Assembly: GCA_023388235.1 (NCBI GenBank)
Contig: JAEWGQ010000184.1
Span: 1-9,682 of the forward strand
Direction of reading: 5' to 3'
Source of the DNA: Actinomycetes bacterium
GTDB taxonomy: Bacteria > Actinomycetota > Actinomycetes > Actinomycetales > Cellulomonadaceae
Length of the DNA stretch: 9,682 nucleotides
In this document: positions 4,576 to 9,682 of the stretch, one piece after another
How the letters are laid out: each line of letters begins with the position of its first letter
How positions within the stretch are numbered: the first letter of the stretch is position 1
Program-made: the position numbers and the translations under genes
The notes under the pieces: model-generated
Seen by the model: the letters and a program-made list of their open reading frames with translations, nothing else
Database searches by the model: none
Told to the model about the DNA's origin: nothing

Positions 4576-5544
4576 ATGCCGGACGAGCACCCCGAGCGCC
4601 AGGTCCACGGCGCCCACGCGGCGAGGCCCGCCGCGCGCACCGGGGTGCCCGCGGACGGTGCCGACGGGCTCGACCCGGCCCAGCGCCTGCGCGACGCACG
4701 CGCCCACGCCGAGCACCGGCTCGTGCGCCACCGCCGCCGCCGGGCGCTGCGGGGGACGGTCTCGGTGGCGCTCGTGATGGCGCTGTCCGGCGCGCTGTTC
4801 ACCGCGAACGCCCGCCTCGCGAGCGGCACCAACACCCGCCAGCCCCAGGACCTCGCCGGCCTGCAGGCGAACGAGGACGCGCGCCGCGAGCGGCTCGGCG
4901 ACGAGGTCGCGGCGCTGCGGGCCCAGGTGGACGCCCTCACCCAGGAGCAGACCGACACCGTCGGGCTCGAGTGGCAGTCCGCCGGGCCGGGCTACGACGT
5001 CGCCTCCGGTCGCGTGGCCGTCAGCGGCGACGGCATCGTCGTGCAGCTCGACGACGCCCCCGCCGACGGCCCGCGACCCGCGGGGACCGTCCCGGACGAC
5101 CTCGTCGTGCACCAGCAGGACCTCCAGGCCGTCATCAACGCGCTGTGGGCCGGGGGCGCGGAGGCGATGGCCCTCATGGACCAGCGGGTCGTCTCGACCA
5201 GCGCGTTCCAGTGCATCGGCAACGTCCTGTCCCTCCAGGGCCGCCGGTACTCCCCGCCGTACGTCGTGACGGCGGTGGGGGACCCGGACGACCTGCTCGA
5301 CGCCCTGGCCGCCGACCCCGCGGTGCGTGCCTACCGGTCCTGGGTCGACGCGGTCGGCCTCGGCTGGTCGGTCACCGAGCCCGACCGCGGCGTCGACGTG
5401 CCCGCCTACGACGGCGCGGTCGACATGCGCTACGCCCGCGTGCCCGACGGCACCGAGGTCCTGCCCGGCCTCGTGGCCGGCGCCACGGCCACGGGGACGG
5501 ACGACGAGCGCCAGGGCGACGAGTCGCCGGGGGTGGACGGATGA
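4576..5544 (+). CDS. DUF881 family membrane-anchored protein
   Basis: A 322-residue protein. Residues 1-58 are a charged cytoplasmic head ending in an Arg-rich patch (about 51-56); residues 60-78 form one transmembrane helix; 93-128 are a predicted coiled coil. The DUF881 domain occupies about 137-290 and shows the family marks GPGY, a GIVVQLDD strand (153-160), VHQQDLQAVINALWAGGAEAMALMDQRV-type text (178-205, the most conserved block) and the PPYVVTAVGDPDDL segment (227-240). The bulk therefore lies outside the membrane. DUF881 proteins sit beside crgA throughout Actinobacteria and are suspected envelope or division factors, but no activity is established. The ATG at 4576 with GGGGGAG just upstream is preferred to the in-frame GTG at 4552, which almost abuts the proposed -10. 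Its stop overlaps the sortase start as ATGA. Confidence 0.9.
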   Translation: MPDEHPERQVHGAHAARPAARTGVPADGADGLDPAQRLRDARAHAEHRLVRHRRRRALRGTVSVALVMALSGALFTANARLASGTNTRQPQDLAGLQANEDARRERLGDEVAALRAQVDALTQEQTDTVGLEWQSAGPGYDVASGRVAVSGDGIVVQLDDAPADGPRPAGTVPDDLVVHQQDLQAVINALWAGGAEAMALMDQRVVSTSAFQCIGNVLSLQGRRYSPPYVVTAVGDPDDLLDALAADPAVRAYRSWVDAVGLGWSVTEPDRGVDVPAYDGAVDMRYARVPDGTEVLPGLVAGATATGTDDERQGDESPGVDG

Positions 5545-6368
5545 GCGGACCCGACCTGGACCGGCCCGCCGCCCACGACGCCGGCGGCACCACCGTCGAC
5601 GCCCCGCGCCGCACGCGCCGTACCGACCGCGCGCGCCCGGCCCGGCAGCGCGGCGGCGTGCTGGTCGGTGCCGTCGGGGTGCTGGGCGAGCTCCTCATCA
5701 CGGCCGGCGTGCTGCTCCTCGCCTTCCTGGCCTGGCAGCTCTGGTGGACCGACGTGGTGGCCGACCGCGAGCAGGCGCGCGTCGTGGCCGAGCAGGGCTG
5801 GGACGAGCCGCTCGCCCCGCTGGCGTCCGACGACGCCCCGGCGATCGTCACGCCACGCTACGACGACCCGCCCGTGCTCGACGAGCCGCCCTACCTGACG
5901 ACGTTCGCGTCCATGCGGGTGCCGCGCTGGGACGGCGAGCCGACCCGGACCATCACCCAGGGCACCGACCGGCCGAACGTGCTGAACCCGCTCGGCGTCG
6001 GGCACTACGAGGGCACCGCGATGCCGGGCGCCGTCGGGAACTTCGCGCTCGCCGCGCACCGCACCACCTACGGCAAGCCCTTCAACCGCATCGCGGAGCT
6101 CCAGGAGGGCGACCCCATCGTGGTGTGGACCGACCAGGCCTGGTACGTCTACCGCGTGACGTCCTGGCAGATCGTCATGCCGGAGGACATCCAGGTGATC
6201 GCACCCGCCCCGAACCAGCCGGGCGTCGAGCCCACCGAGCGCTCCATCACGCTCACCACCTGCCACCCGATGTTCTCCGCTCGCGAGCGGTACGTCGTGC
6301 ACGGCGTGCTCGACTACTGGGCGCCCCTCCACGAGGGCGTCCCCGCCGAGCTCGCGGAGGTGGGCTGA
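5541..6368 (+). CDS. srtE: class E sortase
   Basis: A 275-residue type II membrane transpeptidase that cleaves a C-terminal sorting signal (LAXTG-type in characterised class E enzymes) and attaches the protein to peptidoglycan. A basic, Arg-rich head (residues 1-38) precedes the membrane anchor (about 39-67). A linker follows, then the sortase barrel (about 120-262). The catalytic triad is visible: His173 in ALAAHRTTYG, Cys241 in the TLTTCHP motif, and Arg250 in SARERYVVHG. The start overlaps the DUF881 stop (ATGA), so the two are translationally coupled. No sortase substrate with a sorting signal is encoded here, so targets must lie elsewhere. Streptomyces also carries class E sortase genes beside pabA and pknB. 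Confidence 0.95.
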   Translation: MSGPDLDRPAAHDAGGTTVDAPRRTRRTDRARPARQRGGVLVGAVGVLGELLITAGVLLLAFLAWQLWWTDVVADREQARVVAEQGWDEPLAPLASDDAPAIVTPRYDDPPVLDEPPYLTTFASMRVPRWDGEPTRTITQGTDRPNVLNPLGVGHYEGTAMPGAVGNFALAAHRTTYGKPFNRIAELQEGDPIVVWTDQAWYVYRVTSWQIVMPEDIQVIAPAPNQPGVEPTERSITLTTCHPMFSARERYVVHGVLDYWAPLHEGVPAELAEVG

Positions 6369-6369
6369 C

Positions 6370-6528
6370 GTGTACGGGTGGCTCTGGCGGCACCTGCCCG
6401 GCCCGACGGCCGTGCGCGTCCTGCTGATGCTCGTCCTCGCGGCCGCCGTGCTGGCCGCCTGCTTCACGTGGGTGTTCCCCTGGCTCGCCCCGTACATGCC
6501 GTTCAACGACACCACCGTGGGGGAGTGA
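6370..6528 (+). CDS. 52-residue single-helix membrane protein of the sortase-pabA operon
   Basis: A short frame with GTG start one base after the sortase stop and its own stop 4 bases before the pabA start. It encodes 52 residues: YGWLWRHLPGP at the N-terminus, a hydrophobic helix about residues 16-39, and a tail WLAPYMPFNDTTVGE. The aromatic, Pro and Asn residues at both ends of the helix are not what random GC-rich sequence gives. I recall similar tiny proteins with an MPFND-type tail between sortase and pabA genes in other Actinobacteria, which supports a real gene. Function unknown; a partner of the sortase or divisome is a guess. Its last codons contain the pabA ribosome-binding site. 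Confidence 0.8.
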   Translation: MYGWLWRHLPGPTAVRVLLMLVLAAAVLAACFTWVFPWLAPYMPFNDTTVGE

Positions 6529-6532
6529 CACC

Positions 6533-7156
6533 ATGAGCCGCATCCTCGTGGTCGACAACTACGACTCGTTCGTCTACACGATCGTCGGGTACCTCGACCA
6601 GCTCGGCGCCGAGACCGTCGTGGTCCGCAACGACGCCGTCCCGCCGGCGTCCGAGCGCACCGGCTTCGACGGCGTGCTGATCTCACCCGGCCCCGGGACC
6701 CCCTCGGAGGCCGGCGCCTCGATGCAGGTCATCCGCGACTGCGCCGCCACCGGGACCCCGATGCTGGGCGTCTGCCTGGGTCACCAGGCGCTCGGCGAGG
6801 TGTTCGGCGGGACCGTCACGCACGCCCCCGAGCTCATGCACGGCAAGACCAGCCTCGTCGCGCACGACGGGCAGGGCGTGTTCGACGGGCTGCCCACGCC
6901 CTTCACCGCCACCCGGTACCACTCGCTCGCGGTCGTGGACGGCACGCCGTCCGACGAGCTCGTCGTCACCGCCCGCGCCAACGGGATCATCATGGGGCTG
7001 CAGCACCGTGAGCTGCCGCTGCACGGCGTGCAGTTCCACCCGGAGTCGGTGCTGACCGAGGGTGGGCACCGGCTGCTCGCCAACTGGCTCGCCCTGACGG
7101 GCGCCGAGGACGCGGTGGCCCGCTCGGCGGGCCTGCACCCCCTCGTGCGCCCCTGA
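6533..7156 (+). CDS. pabA: aminodeoxychorismate/anthranilate synthase component II (glutamine amidotransferase)
   Basis: A 207-residue class I glutamine amidotransferase that releases ammonia from glutamine for a partner chorismate-using subunit (PabB for folate, TrpE for tryptophan). The catalytic triad is present: Cys81 in GVCLGHQA, His169 and Glu171 in VQFHPES. The N-terminal VDNYDSFVY and the oxyanion SPGPGTP (51-57) are standard. Length is normal, with a short extra tail after about 190. The synteny matches Mycobacterium trpG and Streptomyces pabA next to pknB. Without a pabB or trpE in the window the pathway cannot be decided, and one subunit may serve both. GGGGGAG (6519-6525) gives a strong ribosome-binding site inside the preceding small gene. 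It is the last gene of the operon. Confidence 0.93.
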   Translation: MSRILVVDNYDSFVYTIVGYLDQLGAETVVVRNDAVPPASERTGFDGVLISPGPGTPSEAGASMQVIRDCAATGTPMLGVCLGHQALGEVFGGTVTHAPELMHGKTSLVAHDGQGVFDGLPTPFTATRYHSLAVVDGTPSDELVVTARANGIIMGLQHRELPLHGVQFHPESVLTEGGHRLLANWLALTGAEDAVARSAGLHPLVRP

Positions 7157-7230
7157 CGCCGGCCTCGCGCCCTGACGCCGGCCGCGCGCGCCTGACTCCG
7201 CCCGCGCGCGCCCGACGCCGCCCGGACGGG
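7151..7230 (+). repeat. four degenerate ~20-bp tandem repeats after pabA
   Basis: CCTGAC-type units start at 7152, 7171, 7191 and, as CCCGAC, at 7211, a spacing of 19, 20 and 20 bases. The first two share CCCTGACGCCGGCC exactly; later copies drift. Each unit ends in a CGCG-rich stretch. The first copy includes the pabA stop codon, so the repeat seems to have grown outward from the gene's end by slippage. Confidence 0.6.
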
Positions 7231-7237
7231 CCGGGCG
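7219..7237. terminator. hairpin terminator candidate between convergent pabA and pknB
   Basis: CGCCCGG and CCGGGCG form a 7-bp stem with a 5-base loop (7226-7230), 6 bases from the pknB stop and about 60 from the pabA stop. As a symmetric GC stem between convergent genes it could act in both directions. No T-tract is present. Confidence 0.5.
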
Positions 7238-7242
7238 CCGCC

Positions 7243-9207
7243 TCAGTCGGTCTGGCTCGGGTCGGGTCCCGCCGACAGCGTGACGGTCACCTGGGAGCCG
7301 ATGTCGACCTTCGTCCCGGGCGCCGGGTTGGTGGACAGCACCACGTCCTTCGGCTTGCTCGAGTCGCCGATGTTCGCGTACTCCTGCACCGGCACCAGCC
7401 CGAGGTCCGTGAGCGCCTTGCTGGCGTCGGTCCAGGCCATGCCGATCACCGAGCTGGGGATCTGCACCTGGGTCGGCGCCGCGGCGATCGTCAGCACGAC
7501 GACCGTCTGCTGCGGGACGATCCCGGAGCGGTCCTGGTTGATGACGGTCCCGGGCGCGGCGTCCGTGGTCTCCTCGGTCCGGATGTTCGACCCGAGCTTG
7601 AGGCCGTTCAGCGTGCTGACGGCGTTCTCCTGCGTCTGACCGCGGAGGTCCGGCAGCACGACGTTCCCGGAGGCCACGAACAGCGTGACGGCCGACCCCT
7701 CGGCGACGGACTGGCCCTTGGCCGGCTCGGTGCGCAGGACCCGGTCCGCGGGCTGCTCGGGGTCGTCCTCCTCCTGGACGTCGCCGACGGTCAGGCCGGC
7801 GGCCTCGAGCTGCGAGCGGGCGCTGTCCTGCGTCAGTCCGGCGACGTCGGGGACCTCGACCGCGTCGGGGCCGGTGGAGACCCAGAACGTGACGGTGCTC
7901 TTCTTGGGCACCTCCTCGCCGCTGCCCGGGTCGGTGCGGATGACCTGGCCCTCCGGCACGTCCGTGCTGGCCTCGGCCTTGCGGCTGCCCTCGAGGTCCT
8001 CGGCCTGCAGCGCCGCGACGGCGTCCGCCTCGGCCATGCCGACGATGTTCGGCACGGTGACGTTCTCGACGGGGGGCGTGCGGTCCTGCATGAGCAGGGC
8101 GACGATGCCGCCGACGGCGAGGACCGCGACGATCGCCAGCGTGATCCACAGCCAGCGGCGGGACTTCTGCTCCGGCTCGTCGTCGTCGGCGGGCGGCGGG
8201 GGGAGCACGGCGGTCCCGGGCTGGGTGGGCGCCCACGCGGGGGCGTCGCCCGGCATGACCTGGGTGGCGCCGGGGTCCGCGCCGAGCACCTGGGTGGCGG
8301 CACCGGCGTCCAGCGCGGCGGCGGCGACCGCCGGGGCGGACACGTGGCCCCCGCGCGCGGCGGCCTCGAGGTCGGCGCGGAACTCGGCGGCGGAGGAGTA
8401 CCGGGCGTCCCGCTCCTTCGCGAGCGCCTTCGCGCAGATCCGGTCGAGCACCTCGGGGACGTCCGACGCGATCGACGACGGCGCGGGCGCGATCTCCCGC
8501 ACGTGCTGGTACGCGACGGCGACGGGGGAGTCCCCGACGAAGGGCGGCCGGCCGGTGAGCAGCTCGAACAGCAGGCAGCCGGCCGAGTACAGGTCGGAGC
8601 GCGCGTCCACGGTCTCGCCGCGGGCCTGCTCGGGCGACAGGTACTGCGCGGTGCCGATGACGGCCTGCGTCTGCGTCATCGTCGCGGCGGAGTCGGCGAC
8701 CGCGCGGGCGATGCCGAAGTCCATCACCTTGACGGCGCCGGTCGGTGTCAGCATGACGTTCGCGGGCTTGATGTCGCGGTGCACGATGCCCGCGTGGTGG
8801 GAGTACTCGAGCGCCGACAGCACGCCGACGGTGATCTCGATGGCCTCCTCGATCGGCACGGCCTGGCCGTCGCGGAGGATGTCGCGGACGGTGTGCCCCT
8901 CGACGTACTCCATGACGATGAACGGCACGTGCGCGACGGCGCCCGTCGGCTCCGTGTAGACGTCCTCGCCGGTGTCGTACACGGCGACGATCGCGGGGTG
9001 GTTCAGCGCTGCCGCGGCCTGCGCCTCGCGCCGGAACCGCGCCTGGAACGACGGGTCGCGCGCGAGGTCGGAGCGCAGGATCTTGATCGCGACGGTGCGC
9101 CCGAGGCGCGTGTCGTGCCCGATGTGCACCTCGGCCATGCCACCGCGGCCGATGAGCTCACCGACCTCGTACCGTCCGGCGAGGATCCGGGATCCGTCGT
9201 CCACCAC
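7243..9207 (-). CDS. pknB: serine/threonine protein kinase PknB with four PASTA domains
   Basis: A 654-residue transmembrane kinase. The kinase domain (about 13-280) has the glycine loop GRGGMAEV (20-27), Lys42, catalytic HRDIKPAN (143-150), DFG (163-165) and activation-loop Thr178 and Thr180 in the same TQT setting as the autophosphorylated threonines of Mycobacterium PknB. A Pro/Ala linker contains two ATQV-type motifs (about 304-317). One transmembrane helix (352-373) leads to four external PASTA repeats at about 381-447, 448-514, 515-578 and 579-648, which in this family sense peptidoglycan fragments or lipid II. Known targets are division and wall-synthesis proteins. The first GTG (9207) is chosen because AAGGA lies six bases upstream (9214-9218 on the other strand) and it overlaps the preceding gene's TAG by one base (TAGTG). 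GTG at 9204 is a near-equal alternative. It is co-transcribed with the pknA-like gene. Confidence 0.95.
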   Translation of the reverse strand: MVDDGSRILAGRYEVGELIGRGGMAEVHIGHDTRLGRTVAIKILRSDLARDPSFQARFRREAQAAAALNHPAIVAVYDTGEDVYTEPTGAVAHVPFIVMEYVEGHTVRDILRDGQAVPIEEAIEITVGVLSALEYSHHAGIVHRDIKPANVMLTPTGAVKVMDFGIARAVADSAATMTQTQAVIGTAQYLSPEQARGETVDARSDLYSAGCLLFELLTGRPPFVGDSPVAVAYQHVREIAPAPSSIASDVPEVLDRICAKALAKERDARYSSAAEFRADLEAAARGGHVSAPAVAAAALDAGAATQVLGADPGATQVMPGDAPAWAPTQPGTAVLPPPPADDDEPEQKSRRWLWITLAIVAVLAVGGIVALLMQDRTPPVENVTVPNIVGMAEADAVAALQAEDLEGSRKAEASTDVPEGQVIRTDPGSGEEVPKKSTVTFWVSTGPDAVEVPDVAGLTQDSARSQLEAAGLTVGDVQEEDDPEQPADRVLRTEPAKGQSVAEGSAVTLFVASGNVVLPDLRGQTQENAVSTLNGLKLGSNIRTEETTDAAPGTVINQDRSGIVPQQTVVVLTIAAAPTQVQIPSSVIGMAWTDASKALTDLGLVPVQEYANIGDSSKPKDVVLSTNPAPGTKVDIGSQVTVTLSAGPDPSQTD

Positions 9208-9682
9208 TAGGCGTCCTTCGCTGTCGTCGTTCGCGCACCCGGCGCGGCTGCGCCGGGAACGTGCTCGGAGATCATCCCACCGTCGCCCGCCGCACGGGTG
9301 TAGCCGGTGCTCACGCCCGTCCCCGGGGCGTCGGCCGCGCTCGTCAGCCGGTCCGCGAGAGCGGCGCCGAGCAGCGCCAGCACGAGGACCGCGAGCACGA
9401 GCAGGGGCCACCGCACGTGCGTCCGGCTGCCGCCGGAACGTTCCGTCACGCGGGCGTGGGCCCGGGTGCTCGGCTGGGCGTGGGCGCCGCTGCGGGTGCC
9501 TGCGGCGCCGCCGACCCGGTAGGTGGGCGGCTGCGCGTGCCGGGCGTCCGTGGGGCGTCCGGTCCGGGGGTCGAACGACGGCGGCATCGCGGCCGGCCCG
9601 GGCGCTGCCGCCGCGGAGGACCCGCGGACGCGCGTCGCGCCGTCGACGGCCCGGGCCCCGGTCGCGCCGGGGGCGCCGGTAC
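9207..9682 (-). CDS. pknA: C-terminal part of a PknA-like protein kinase (cut by window edge)
   Basis: The frame is open from the right edge of the window to a TAG at 9207-9209, at least 157 residues. The visible part has an Ala/Gly/Pro-rich juxtamembrane stretch, a basic segment before one transmembrane helix (RWPLLVLAVLVLALLGAALA, about 9351-9410), and a short external tail of about 45 residues rich in Ala, Gly and Thr. No kinase motif is inside the window. This layout, and its place directly upstream of pknB with TAGTG coupling, matches actinobacterial PknA, which ends with a linker, one helix and a short outer tail. A separate short membrane gene starting at an internal ATG (9587) is possible but less likely, because the frame stays open upstream. 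The name rests on context. Confidence 0.65.
   Translation of the reverse strand, partial: TGAPGATGARAVDGATRVRGSSAAAAPGPAAMPPSFDPRTGRPTDARHAQPPTYRVGGAAGTRSGAHAQPSTRAHARVTERSGGSRTHVRWPLLVLAVLVLALLGAALADRLTSAADAPGTGVSTGYTRAAGDGGMISEHVPGAAAPGARTTTAKDA
9238..9257 (-). other. 8-bp hairpin just upstream of the pknB start
   Basis: CCCGGCGC and GCGCCGGG form a perfect 8-bp stem with a 4-base loop within the last codons of the pknA-like gene, ending 31 bases before the pknB GTG. In the mRNA it would be stable and lies between the two cistrons. It could attenuate read-through, protect the 3' end of a cleaved pknB transcript, or be a by-product of Gly/Ala codons. Confidence 0.4.

Noticed and set aside
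7151..7230. Short CRISPR-like array
   Set aside because: Units are adjacent with no unique spacers, degenerate, and there are no cas genes.
9180..9195. Two GGATCC hexamers close together near the pknB start
   Set aside because: They encode the conserved GSRIL residues of PknB and need no separate explanation.
7243..9411. 722-residue version of PknB starting at 9411
   Set aside because: The extra N-terminus overlaps the pknA-like gene out of frame, is Arg/Gly low complexity, and the well-placed ribosome-binding site supports GTG at 9207.

Overview
This is a very GC-rich chromosomal segment whose codons strongly favour G or C at the third position. The gene order cyclophilin, rhomboid, crgA, DUF881 protein, class E sortase, pabA/trpG, pknB, pknA-like is the conserved origin-proximal morphogenesis block of Actinobacteria (compare ppiA, crgA, trpG, pknB, pknA in Mycobacterium). 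The sortase, the DUF5324-like gene and the protein style suggest Micrococcales, possibly Cellulomonas or a relative; the genus is inference. The ends cut through the block, which should continue past the right edge on the minus strand (pknA, then usually pbpA, rodA, pstP and FHA genes).

Layout. Positions 57-527 (+) encode a four-helix membrane protein that converges on a minus-strand pair: a HEAT-like small protein (1099-1482) and a 2H phosphoesterase of the 2'-5' RNA ligase type (524-1036). The convergent genes share one CTAG as both stop codons. A strong hairpin at 1514-1548 ends the next minus-strand gene (1564-2490), a DUF5324-like Ala/Lys/Glu-rich helical membrane protein. Divergent from it run the cyclophilin (2639-3178) and, 7 bp later, a zinc-finger rhomboid protease (3186-4040).

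The rhomboid converges on crgA (4208-4456, minus). The 167-bp gap between them holds no gene. It carries a perfect DnaA box, several near-matches, an AT-rich nested dyad and phased CTGGGGA repeats, and is the most unusual non-coding stretch here. From a short divergent promoter region next to crgA starts a tight plus-strand operon: DUF881 protein (4576-5544), class E sortase (5541-6368), a 52-residue one-helix membrane protein (6370-6528), and the glutamine amidotransferase pabA/trpG (6533-7156). It ends in degenerate 20-bp tandem repeats and a hairpin facing the convergent kinase pknB (7243-9207), which has four PASTA domains and is start-stop coupled to the end of a pknA-like gene.

How it works together: CrgA, DUF881, the sortase and the PASTA kinase all act at the cell envelope and connect growth and division with peptidoglycan state. 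Cyclophilin and rhomboid act on protein folding and membrane proteolysis. PabA/TrpG is the metabolic enzyme in the set. Two of the transcription units look leaderless (TANNNT six bases before the start codon). No mobile element, CRISPR array, tRNA or rRNA was seen, and no gene-free stretch exceeds 170 bp.
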